The notes under the pieces are model-generated. The model was not told the DNA's origin. It was given only the letters and a program-made list of their open reading frames with translations, and did no database searches. From Bacteroidota bacterium (GTDB lineage Bacteria; Bacteroidota; Ignavibacteria; UBA10030; UBA8401), in contig JAQCAB010000003.1 of NCBI GenBank assembly GCA_027622375.1, positions 89,139 through 153,138 on the forward strand: a DNA stretch of 64,000 nucleotides, in the 5' to 3' direction. Numbering within the stretch: position 1 is the first letter of the stretch; every line of letters begins with the position of its first letter. Position numbers and translations under genes: made by a program. Shown piece after piece: positions 32,301-40,791 of this stretch.

Positions 32301-32577
32301 TGCAACAATTAATGGTGCAAAATATTTAGGATTGGATAACGATCTCGGCTCTCTTGAAAAAGGAAAACTTGCAGATTTAATTATTCTTGAAAAAAATCCT
32401 CTTGAAAATATTCAAAACACAAATACAATTACTCATGTAATGTTAAATGGAAGATTGTATGATGGAAATACTTTAATTGAAGTTGATTCTAAAAAAGAAA
32501 GAAAGAAATTTTATTTTGAAACTGAGGGCGTTTCTTCCGGTATTGAAGTTAGTGTTGGCGCAGAATGCAACCATTAA
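29356..32577 (+). CDS. Secreted TolB-like beta-propeller / amidohydrolase fusion
   Basis: Start ATG 29356 after AAAGGAACC with signal peptide; WSPDGNYLVA repeats; IPGMIDAHAHLGHG, LGSLEKGKLADLIIL. Confidence 0.9.
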   Translation: MKNYIAIILTFLLIQNSYPQKSDSAQNKSAKWDVSIPHGPNKTIEFDTDEGTWISVDVSSDGKNILFDLLGDIYLMPITGGSAKLLSGGNSYETQPRFNPKGNKISYISDKDGVENIWIMDSDGANQKQLTKEKERQLNNVTWSPDGNYLVARKHYRNTRSLGSGEVWLYNIFGGDGSQITKRRNWEQDAGEPCYSPDGKYLYYSEDVSSGPGFQYNRDPYGVIYAIKRINLENGKIEVVAGREGGSVRPQISHNGKFLSFVRRVGLKSALFVQDLSTGIEKQIYDNLNRDQQEGWAIFGLHPNYSWTPDDKSIIISAKGKIWKINIENGNAENIPFNAHIKQTIVEALHFKQNVSPENLDVKVLRWVKVLPNKKQVIYSALGKLYIKEIQNSSVKRITNDNSNFEFFPSASNDGKYITYTTWNDDEKGMLWINTIDGKNPKKLLTEPGHYVEPSFSRDGKKIVFRKVGGDMLRGTSFARETGIYIVSSDGGKPQLVSEDGSSPLFNSLGDRIYLKSYDQDKLSLISFDLYGTKKQVHFISENAQEITPSPDDEYLSFVERFNVYVSPFPRTGQAINMNMNSNEYPVKKVSTESGYNLQWSNDNNNLYWSLGANLFTKNIQNVFTDTSKNNLIINSIGFSTKTDVPNYIIAITGATIISMNKNEVIQSGTILIEKNKITSIGKSDEIEIPKSAKIINANGKFIIPGMIDAHAHLGHGSNGILPQQNWGHFANLAYGVTTTHDPSNGTEMVFTASEMQKAGLITGPRIFSTGTILYGAEGSFKAVVNNLEDAESHLKRLKAFGAFSVKSYNQPRRDQRQQIIEAARKLEMLVVPEGGATFFWNMTHILDGHTGIEHSISISPLYKDVLTLYENSKSGYTPTLLVSYGGLSGEYYWFQHSEVWKNKKLLNFFPENLINSRSRRRTMVAEDDFNHIENSKVCKDLVDRNVSVQIGGHGQLQGLGPHWELWSLAQGGMTNHQALQCATINGAKYLGLDNDLGSLEKGKLADLIILEKNPLENIQNTNTITHVMLNGRLYDGNTLIEVDSKKERKKFYFETEGVSSGIEVSVGAECNH

Positions 32578-33207
32578 TTATGGAGCTAATCTTTCAATAA
32601 TCCATTTCTTATTTTTTTTGGAATATTGAATTCTGTCGTGCAAACGTGAATCTCTTCCCTGCCAGAATTCAAATAAATTTGGAATAACTTTATATCCTCC
32701 CCAATATTTTGGACGAGGCACTTTTTTTCCAAATTTTTTAGCAGATTCATTATATCGATCTTCTAAAAATTTTCTGTTTTTTACAATACTACTTTGTAAT
32801 GAAACCCAAGTGCTAATTTGTGATTCAATTGGTCTTGATTGAAAATATTCATCATTTTCTTTTTCAGAAAGTTTTTCAATTCTCCCTTCAATTCTAATTT
32901 GTCGTTCTAATTCAGCCCAATAAAAAAGTAAAGCTACATTCGGATTTGCAGAAATTTCTTTTCCTTTTTTACTTTCATAATTTGTATAAAAACTAAAACC
33001 ACTTTCATCATATCCTTTTAAAAGCACCATTCTTGAAGATGGTTTATTATTTTCAGAAGTAGAAATTGACATTGCAGTTGCATCAATAAGGTCAGCTTTG
33101 ATTGCTTCATCAATCCATTTTGCAAAGTGTTTAAACGGACTTAGGTCGGCATCTTTTTTATTAAGCGAGGCTCGTTTATAATCTCTTCGGATTTTATCTA
33201 TTGTCAT
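32578..33207 (-). CDS. pdxH: Pyridoxamine 5'-phosphate oxidase
   Basis: SSRMVLLKGYDESGFSFYTNYESKKGKE, WGGYKVIPNLFEFWQGRDSRLHDRI. Confidence 0.96.
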   Translation of the reverse strand: MTIDKIRRDYKRASLNKKDADLSPFKHFAKWIDEAIKADLIDATAMSISTSENNKPSSRMVLLKGYDESGFSFYTNYESKKGKEISANPNVALLFYWAELERQIRIEGRIEKLSEKENDEYFQSRPIESQISTWVSLQSSIVKNRKFLEDRYNESAKKFGKKVPRPKYWGGYKVIPNLFEFWQGRDSRLHDRIQYSKKNKKWIIERLAP

Positions 33208-33338
33208 ATATTAATTTAATAAAATTTCTCAAATTTTATTGATAGAAACATCATTCTTTAATATATTTGTTGAAATTTTTACAATCAATTATTCACAAAT
33301 TCAATCAATAATTTAGAATTTAATTTAATTCTTTAACT

Positions 33339-35756
33339 ATGAAAAAACGATTATCGTTAATACTCGGTTTCTTAATCTCGTTGGCAACTCCTTTATTTGC
33401 TAGCGAAGCTGATTTAAAAATTCCTGCAGCAATCAAAAATGAGACTATACTATATTATGGTTTCATAGTTTGTATTCTTGGATTGCTTTTTGGTTACTAT
33501 CAATTTACAAAAGTAAAAAAACTTCCCGCACACAAATCAATGTTGGATATTGCTGATGTAATCTATCAAACTTGTAAAGCATATTTAAAACAACAAGGCA
33601 AGTTTTTGGCAATTTTATTTTTATTCATCGGTTCAACTGTAGGTTTTTATTTCGGATTTCTTGCAAAAGATCATGATGGAATTGCTTTATTTGGAATCGC
33701 TGAAGTTCTTTTAATTTTAGGATGGACAGTTGTTGGAATTCTTGGTTCGTATGCAGTTGCTGCATTTGGTATTCGTATGAATACTTTGGCAAACTCAAGA
33801 ATGGCTTTTGCAAGTTTAAAAAGAAATCCACTAAACTTACTTACAATTCCTTTGAATGCCGGAATGAGTATTGGAGTTGTTTTAATTTGCGTTGAATTAA
33901 TAATGATGCTGATTATTCTTTTACTTATGCCTGGCGAATTAGCCGGAGCTTGTTTCATCGGTTTTGCAATTGGTGAATCACTCGGTGCATCAGCACTTAG
34001 AATTGCTGGCGGAATTTTTACAAAAATCGCAGACATCGGTTCTGATTTAATGAAAGTTGTTTTTAAAATTGGCGAAGACGATCCTCGCAATCCAGGTGTT
34101 ATTGCAGATTGTACCGGCGATAATGCAGGCGATAGTGTTGGTCCAACTGCCGATGGATTTGAAACTTACGGTGTCACTGGTGTCGCTTTAATTTCTTTTA
34201 TTCTTCTTGCCGTTACAGGTGGCGAACCAATTCAAACAAAACTTTTAGTTTGGATCTTTGCAATGCGCATTCTAATGATTATAACTTCCGTAGTTGCTTT
34301 CTGGTTTAATGGATTTATAAGTAATGCTAAGTATGATAAAAAAGAAGATATTGATTTTGAAAAACCTTTAACAAATTTAGTTTGGATTACTTCTATTTTT
34401 TCTATCATTGTAACATATATCGCAAGTTATGTTTTAATTCCAGATATAAATGGAAACAGAGAAATGTGGTGGATTCTTTCAACAATAATAAGTTGCGGAA
34501 CTTTAGGTGCTGCGCTTATTCCTGAATTCACAAAAATATTTACATCACCAAAATCTGCTCACGTACAAGAAATTGTAAGTGCAGGAAAAGAAGGTGGTGC
34601 ATCTTTAACAATTCTTTCCGGTTTAGTTGCAGGTAATTTTAGTGCGTTTTGGAAAGGAATGGTTTTCTTCGTTCTTATGTTCACTGCATATTATTCAAGC
34701 ACTTTTGGTTTAGAAGGATTTATGATTTATCCTTCCATTTTTGCTTTCGGTTTAGTTGCATTTGGAATGTTGGGAATGGGACCAGTAACAATTGCTGTTG
34801 ATAGTTATGGACCAGTTACCGATAACGCACAATCAATTTATGAATTGTCTTTGATTGAAACTATTCCAAATATTGATTCTGAAATTGAAAAAGATTTTGG
34901 ATTCAAACCAGATTGGAAAAAATCAAAATATTATTTAGAAGCAAATGATGGCGCTGGAAATACATTCAAAGCAACTGCAAAACCAGTTTTAATTGGTACT
35001 GCTGTTGTTGGCGCAACAACTATGATTTTCTCTTTAATCTTAATGATTAAAAGCACACTCGGAATCGAACCAGAAACAGTTCTTAGTTTATTAAATCCAT
35101 ATACACTTCTCGGATTCATTCTTGGTGGTTCAGTTATTTATTGGTTCACTGGAGCATCAATGCAAGCTGTTACAACTGGCGCTTACAGAGCTGTTGAGTA
35201 TATTAAAAAGAATATCAATCTTGATCCAAATGCTCCAAAAAAAGCTGATACCGAAAAATCAGTTGAAGTTGTAAAAATTTGCACTCAATATGCACAAAAA
35301 GGAATGTTCAATATTTTTGTTGGAATTTTCTTTTTCGCATTAGCATTTGCTTGTATCTCTTCTCCATCAAGCATTGGTGGAAATAATGCAGTTGCATTAT
35401 TTGTAAGTTATTTAATTGCAATTGCAGTATTTGGATTGTTTCAAGCAATCTTTATGGCAAATGCTGGTGGCGCTTGGGATAATGCAAAAAAAGTTGTTGA
35501 AGTAGAATTAAAAATGAAAGGCACTCCATTACACGATGCAACAATTGTTGGAGATACAGTTGGTGATCCATTTAAAGATACATCGTCAGTTGCATTAAAT
35601 CCAATAATTAAGTTTACCACTTTGTTTGGTTTGCTCGCAATGGAAATTGCAATTTCAGAAACTTTTAGAGATGTAGCTCCATATTTTGGATTACTATTTC
35701 TTGCGATTGCATTAGTTTTTGTTTGGCGCTCGTTTTATAAAATGAGAATTGAATAA
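33339..35756 (+). CDS. hppA: Membrane-bound K+-stimulated or H+-type pyrophosphatase
   Basis: IADCTGDNAGDSVGPTADGFETYGVT; GGAWDNAKK; VGDTVGDPFKDTSSVALN. Confidence 0.96.
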   Translation: MKKRLSLILGFLISLATPLFASEADLKIPAAIKNETILYYGFIVCILGLLFGYYQFTKVKKLPAHKSMLDIADVIYQTCKAYLKQQGKFLAILFLFIGSTVGFYFGFLAKDHDGIALFGIAEVLLILGWTVVGILGSYAVAAFGIRMNTLANSRMAFASLKRNPLNLLTIPLNAGMSIGVVLICVELIMMLIILLLMPGELAGACFIGFAIGESLGASALRIAGGIFTKIADIGSDLMKVVFKIGEDDPRNPGVIADCTGDNAGDSVGPTADGFETYGVTGVALISFILLAVTGGEPIQTKLLVWIFAMRILMIITSVVAFWFNGFISNAKYDKKEDIDFEKPLTNLVWITSIFSIIVTYIASYVLIPDINGNREMWWILSTIISCGTLGAALIPEFTKIFTSPKSAHVQEIVSAGKEGGASLTILSGLVAGNFSAFWKGMVFFVLMFTAYYSSTFGLEGFMIYPSIFAFGLVAFGMLGMGPVTIAVDSYGPVTDNAQSIYELSLIETIPNIDSEIEKDFGFKPDWKKSKYYLEANDGAGNTFKATAKPVLIGTAVVGATTMIFSLILMIKSTLGIEPETVLSLLNPYTLLGFILGGSVIYWFTGASMQAVTTGAYRAVEYIKKNINLDPNAPKKADTEKSVEVVKICTQYAQKGMFNIFVGIFFFALAFACISSPSSIGGNNAVALFVSYLIAIAVFGLFQAIFMANAGGAWDNAKKVVEVELKMKGTPLHDATIVGDTVGDPFKDTSSVALNPIIKFTTLFGLLAMEIAISETFRDVAPYFGLLFLAIALVFVWRSFYKMRIE

Positions 35757-35809
35757 TGATTACGTTAGCACTATCCCAATAATTTATTTAATTTTGTAAA
35801 GAAGTACCG

Positions 35810-35882
35810 GGACAGGTAGCTCAGTTGGTAGAGCAATGGACTGAAAATCCATGTGTCGGGGGTTCAATTCCCTCCCTGTCCA
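35810..35882 (+). tRNA. tRNA-Phe (GAA)
   Basis: Acceptor GGACAGG/CCTGTCC; anticodon loop CTGAAAA. Confidence 0.95.
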
Positions 35883-35930
35883 CTAAATTTTAGTTTGCAC
35901 TCCTTCCCCTTTCTATCTAATTTTAATTAA

Positions 35931-36422
35931 ATGAAAATTAAAATATTTGTAACTGGCGGTACATTTGATAAAGAATATAACGAGCTTACTGGAAATTTAT
36001 TTTTCAACAAAACACATTTAAATGAAATGATTTCTCTTGCGCGCTCTCGTGTTAAAGTGGATATCAAAACATTAATGATGAAAGATAGTTTAGATTTAAT
36101 TGATGTAGATCGTCAAAAAATTGTTGCAGAGTGTCTTTCTACAAAAGAAAATAAAATAATAATCACACACGGAACCGATACAATTGTCGAAACTGCAAAA
36201 GCAATTGCAAAAAATATTAAAGGAAAAACAATTGTTTTAACTGGCGCAATGGTGCCATATAAATTTGGTAGCTCTGATGGATTATTTAATTTAGGAAGCG
36301 CAATTGCATTTGTTCAAACACTTCCAGCAAATGTTTATATTGTAATGAATGGACATTATTTTATGTGGAATAATGTTCGTAAAAATAGAATTGCTGGCGA
36401 ATTTGAAAAAATAAAAAAATAA
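35931..36422 (+). CDS. Single-domain asparaginase/glutaminase-like protein
   Basis: FVTGGTFDKEYN, IIITHGTDTIVETA, VLTGAMVPYKFGSSDG; only the N-terminal asparaginase domain (163 aa). Confidence 0.85.
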   Translation: MKIKIFVTGGTFDKEYNELTGNLFFNKTHLNEMISLARSRVKVDIKTLMMKDSLDLIDVDRQKIVAECLSTKENKIIITHGTDTIVETAKAIAKNIKGKTIVLTGAMVPYKFGSSDGLFNLGSAIAFVQTLPANVYIVMNGHYFMWNNVRKNRIAGEFEKIKK

Positions 36423-37354
36423 TGTTTACAAATTTAGAAACTAATTTACTTTCAAAAATAAAAGTTAACACTCCCGCAGTGCGTCAAAGATTGGCAACAA
36501 TGTTCACGCGCCGCGCAATTAAACAGGGCTCACAAATTGCATATTACATAAAGGCAATTGAGTCAATTGATTTAACAACTTTACAAGCTGATGATACTGA
36601 AACAAACGTTCGCCGTTTGTGCGAAAAAGCAATTAATCCAGTAAATCCAAAATTTTTAAATCAACTTGGTTTTGATAAAAAAATAAAAGTTGGCGCAGTT
36701 TGTGTTTATGAAAGGATGATTCCATACGCAAAAGAAGTTTTAATAAATTCTGAGATTCCAATTGCAGCAGTTTCAACCGACTTCCCTGCCGGACAAACAA
36801 GTTTAGATAATCGTCTTTCACAAATTGAACATGCTGTTAAACTTGGCGCTAATGAAATTGATGTTGTGATAAATCGTGAGTTACTTTTAACAAATCAATA
36901 CAAAAAATTATTTGATGAAATTAAAGAGATGAAAAAATCATGCGGTAATACACATATGAAAGTAATTTTAGGAACCGGTCAACTCGGTACACTTGAAACT
37001 GTTTGGCGTGGTAGCGAAGTTGCAATGCAAGCAGGGGCCGATTTTATTAAAACATCAACTGGTTTTGAACAAATCAATGCAACTTTTTCTGTTGGTTTAA
37101 CAATGATAAGAGCAATCAGAAATTTTTATGAGAGAACTGGTAAAAAAATTGGATTTAAACCTGCCGGTGGAATTAAAACTGCCGCTGATAGTTTAAAATG
37201 GTTGACCTTAATAAAAGAAGAATTAGGTGACGAATGGTTAAATCCAAAATTATTTAGAATTGGTGCCAGCACTTTACTTGCTGATATTGAAAGGCAATTA
37301 CAACATTTCGCAACTGGTGGATATGGATCAAACAGATATAATCCAATTTCTTAA
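36422..37354 (+). CDS. deoC: Deoxyribose-phosphate aldolase (eukaryote-type DERA)
   Basis: DFIKTSTGFE, IGFKPAGGIKTAADSLKWLTLIKEELGDEWLNPKLFRIGASTLLADIERQ. Confidence 0.94.
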   Translation: MFTNLETNLLSKIKVNTPAVRQRLATMFTRRAIKQGSQIAYYIKAIESIDLTTLQADDTETNVRRLCEKAINPVNPKFLNQLGFDKKIKVGAVCVYERMIPYAKEVLINSEIPIAAVSTDFPAGQTSLDNRLSQIEHAVKLGANEIDVVINRELLLTNQYKKLFDEIKEMKKSCGNTHMKVILGTGQLGTLETVWRGSEVAMQAGADFIKTSTGFEQINATFSVGLTMIRAIRNFYERTGKKIGFKPAGGIKTAADSLKWLTLIKEELGDEWLNPKLFRIGASTLLADIERQLQHFATGGYGSNRYNPIS

Positions 37355-37360
37355 AAATTA

Positions 37361-39775
37361 TTGAATATGAAAATAAATAAATCCCCAAAATCATCTATGG
37401 ATGCAAAATGGTTTTATGAAAATCCCGATACACTTTCCCCCGCTCCTGAATCTATTCCAAAAAGTGTTGGAGAATTAATTGACCCAAAATATAATTTATT
37501 TATCGGTGGAAAATTTGTTGCGCCACATTCAAAAAAATATTTTGAAACAATAAATCCTTCAAACGGAAAAAAACTTTCTTCAATTGCTTTAGCTGATGAA
37601 GTTGATGTCGATAATGCTGTTCAATCTGCAAAAAAAGGATTTAAAGTTTGGCAAAACTTTTCTCCTTCAGAACGTTCAAAATATTTGTATTCTCTCGCAA
37701 GAATAATTCAGCGAAACAGTCGTCAACTTGCAATTATTGAAACTTTGGATAATGGAAAACCAATTCGGGAAACACGCGATATTGATATTCCACTTGCTGC
37801 CAGACATTTTTATCACCATGCAGGTTGGGCAACATGTTGGCAAGAATCATTTCCAAATTATACTGCACTCGGAGTAATCGGCCAGATTATTCCATGGAAT
37901 TTTCCGTTACTAATGCTTTCATGGAAAATTGCACCAGCACTTGCTGCCGGGAATACTGTAGTTTTAAAACCTGCAGAATTTACTCCACTTACTGCTTTAT
38001 ATTTTGCAAAATTGTTAGAGCAAATAAATTTTCCAAAAGGAGTAATTAATATTATTACTGGCGATGGTTCAACGGGAAGTTATTTGGTAAATCACAATGA
38101 AGTTGCTAAAATTGCTTTTACTGGTTCAACTGAAGTTGGTAAAAAAATTATTACTGCAACAAGCGCAACCCATAAAAAATTATCAATGGAGCTTGGTGGC
38201 AAATCAGCTTTTATTGTTTTTGATTCTGCTTCACTAGATGATGCAATTGAAGGTGTTGTTGATGGAATTTATTTTAATCAAGGACAAGTTTGTTGCGCTG
38301 GTTCCCGATTAATTTTACAAGAAAATATTTATGATCAGTTTATCCAAAAGTTAAAAATTAGAATGTCAAAACTTGTAATTGGTGACCCAATGGATAAAGC
38401 TGTTGATATGGGAGCAATAAATTCTCCGCAGCAACTTTCAAAAATTACTGAAATGATTTCAAAAGGAAAATCTGAAGGGGCAAAAATTTGGAATCCAAAA
38501 TGGGCTTGCCCAAAAGATGGATATTGGTATCCACCAACTTTAGTTGAAAATGCAACACCATCAAATATTTTAGTTCGCGAAGAAATTTTTGGGCCAGTTT
38601 TAGTTGCAATAAAATTCCGAACTCCACAAGAAGCAATTCAAATTGCAAATAACACACCATTTGGTCTTGCGGCAAGTATTTGGACAGAGCAAGTTCAACT
38701 TGGATATGAAATTGCAAAAAAACTTTTAGCAGGCACAATTTGGTGGAATTGTACAAATCAGTTTGACGCTTCTGCTCCATTTGGTGGATTTAAAGAAAGC
38801 GGATTTGGAAGAGAAGGTGGTAGAATTGGAATGTTTGAATATTTAATTCCGATTAAAAAGAAATTTAAAACTTCAGCAATTCATAATCCAAAAAAAATAA
38901 AAAGTAATTCATCAACTTCAATTGATCAAACTATAAAACAATTTATTGGCGGAAAAGAAGTTCGCCCTGATGGCGGAATGAGTGTTTCTGTAAAAAATTT
39001 TGATGGAAAAATTATTGGTGAAGTTCCACTTGGAAATAGAAAAGATATTCGCAATGCAGTTGAAGCTGCACGCAATAATCACGAAAGCTGGAAAAACACG
39101 ACATCATTTAACCGAATGCAACTTTTAATGTTTTTGGCTGAAAGATTAAATGAAAGAGAAATAGAAATTTCAGAAAAATTATCTTTAATGACTGGAAGAT
39201 CTTTAAAAAGTACTCAGCTTGAAACTAAAAAAGCAATTGAAAGATTAATGTATTGGGGTGGAAGAGCTGATAAATTAACTGGCGAAATTGAATCAACAAA
39301 TAGCTCGCAAATTGTTCAAACATTTAGAGAATCAATTGGTGTAATCGGATTAACAATGCCAAATGAATTTCCATTTTTATCTTTTATTTCAAGAATTGCT
39401 CCAGCAATTTGTTACGGCAACTCGATAGTTGTAATTCCATCAGAAAAATATCCACTTTCAGTTTCAACTTTTATTGAAATTATTCGTGCTGGTGATATTC
39501 CAGCTGGAGTAATACAAATTGTTTTTGGAAAGAAAATGGAATTAGCGCAAGTTTTAGCACAACATGCAGATATTGATGGAATAAATTTTTACGGAACTGA
39601 AGAAGAAAGTTTTACAATTCGCAAGCTTTCAGCTGAAACCGTAAAACGTGTAACTGTAAATTTTGGAAATGAAGTTAATTGGTTTGATGATTCAATTTTA
39701 CATGGAGAAAGAATTCAGCACGAATTTTGCGAACCAAAAACTTTATGGATTCCTTATGGAGTTGGGATTTCTTAA
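37361..39775 (+). CDS. Two-domain aldehyde dehydrogenase, ALDH16-like
   Basis: Complete first ALDH domain (MELGGKSAF, NQGQVCCAGSRL) plus second truncated ALDH-like domain lacking the catalytic Cys and ELGGK motif. Confidence 0.9.
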   Translation: MNMKINKSPKSSMDAKWFYENPDTLSPAPESIPKSVGELIDPKYNLFIGGKFVAPHSKKYFETINPSNGKKLSSIALADEVDVDNAVQSAKKGFKVWQNFSPSERSKYLYSLARIIQRNSRQLAIIETLDNGKPIRETRDIDIPLAARHFYHHAGWATCWQESFPNYTALGVIGQIIPWNFPLLMLSWKIAPALAAGNTVVLKPAEFTPLTALYFAKLLEQINFPKGVINIITGDGSTGSYLVNHNEVAKIAFTGSTEVGKKIITATSATHKKLSMELGGKSAFIVFDSASLDDAIEGVVDGIYFNQGQVCCAGSRLILQENIYDQFIQKLKIRMSKLVIGDPMDKAVDMGAINSPQQLSKITEMISKGKSEGAKIWNPKWACPKDGYWYPPTLVENATPSNILVREEIFGPVLVAIKFRTPQEAIQIANNTPFGLAASIWTEQVQLGYEIAKKLLAGTIWWNCTNQFDASAPFGGFKESGFGREGGRIGMFEYLIPIKKKFKTSAIHNPKKIKSNSSTSIDQTIKQFIGGKEVRPDGGMSVSVKNFDGKIIGEVPLGNRKDIRNAVEAARNNHESWKNTTSFNRMQLLMFLAERLNEREIEISEKLSLMTGRSLKSTQLETKKAIERLMYWGGRADKLTGEIESTNSSQIVQTFRESIGVIGLTMPNEFPFLSFISRIAPAICYGNSIVVIPSEKYPLSVSTFIEIIRAGDIPAGVIQIVFGKKMELAQVLAQHADIDGINFYGTEEESFTIRKLSAETVKRVTVNFGNEVNWFDDSILHGERIQHEFCEPKTLWIPYGVGIS

Positions 39776-40791
39776 TAAGTTGTAGTTAACGAAATGTAAT
39801 GCACATTTTTTAATCTACCAAAATCTGCAAAGGCATAATCCAAACTAATATAAATTACACTTGAAAGTGGATAATTAATTCCAATCCCCCAAGTCAAACT
39901 TTCTTCTGATTCATCAAGTAAAAGAGATTTAAAACCAACTCTTCCGAAAAACATTTTATCGTAACTAATTTCGGTTCCGACATTTAAATATTCTTTGTTA
40001 TCATTCGGATGAATTGCATCAATTGCTAAAGTTGCTTTTAAATTTTCTACTTCCAAATAATCAATTGCTAAACCAACTCTAAATAATAAGGGAATATCGA
40101 ACTCATCAGTTTGATAAAGTGAATTTACATTTTGCGGACCTTGATTTACAATATTCCCTGGTTCATTTGAATAATTAAGATCAGAACCATTTAATTTTAA
40201 TTTAGTTCCAAAATTAGAAATTGATGAACCAATTCTTAAATCATTCCAATCTGTTCTATAAATAGTTCCGATATCAAATGCATAACCAGTTGCTTTCTCA
40301 TTCCAGATTGATTCATTTATATATTTTAAAGTTCCACCTATTGCAAATTTATCTGTAAGAAGTCTTGCATAAGTTATTCCAAGTGCAAGCGATTGAGCTT
40401 TCCATTTTCTTCCATCACCAAATGGATTATTTTCTGTTCGAACAATATCTTCAGGTGTTGAAAGTGATGTAAACGAAAAACCAATTATCCCAATATTTTC
40501 CAAATTTAAAATCGATGCAGCATAATCATAATTTACATCAGCAATCCACTCTGCATGAGTAAATGCGGAAGAACCTGTAGTTTGATTATTTACAATTAAA
40601 CTTGGATTCCAATAAAGAGAATAAACATCTCCTTCAACCGCAACAGAACTTGAGCCCATTGCAATCGCACGTGCGCCTGAACCGATTTTTAAAAATTGCG
40701 CAGCTGTCGTTCCAACTTTTGTTGTTGATCTAAAAAGTTGAGAATGTGAAATATTAAAAATTAAAAATAATAAAATAATTAACTTCTTCAT
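39772..40791 (-). CDS. PorV/PorQ family outer-membrane beta-barrel protein
   Basis: AAQFLKIGSGARAIAMGSSSVAVEGDVYSLYWNPSLIV; repeated beta-strands. Confidence 0.87.
   Translation of the reverse strand: MKKLIILLFLIFNISHSQLFRSTTKVGTTAAQFLKIGSGARAIAMGSSSVAVEGDVYSLYWNPSLIVNNQTTGSSAFTHAEWIADVNYDYAASILNLENIGIIGFSFTSLSTPEDIVRTENNPFGDGRKWKAQSLALGITYARLLTDKFAIGGTLKYINESIWNEKATGYAFDIGTIYRTDWNDLRIGSSISNFGTKLKLNGSDLNYSNEPGNIVNQGPQNVNSLYQTDEFDIPLLFRVGLAIDYLEVENLKATLAIDAIHPNDNKEYLNVGTEISYDKMFFGRVGFKSLLLDESEESLTWGIGINYPLSSVIYISLDYAFADFGRLKNVHYISLTTTY

Noticed and set aside
33671-34090. 139-aa antisense ORF inside hppA
   Set aside because: Fully opposite a highly conserved gene; biased composition arises from codon periodicity of the sense strand; no independent start signal.
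38445-38780. 111-aa antisense ORF in the ALDH16-like gene
   Set aside because: Shadow ORF; the sense strand encodes conserved ALDH motifs.
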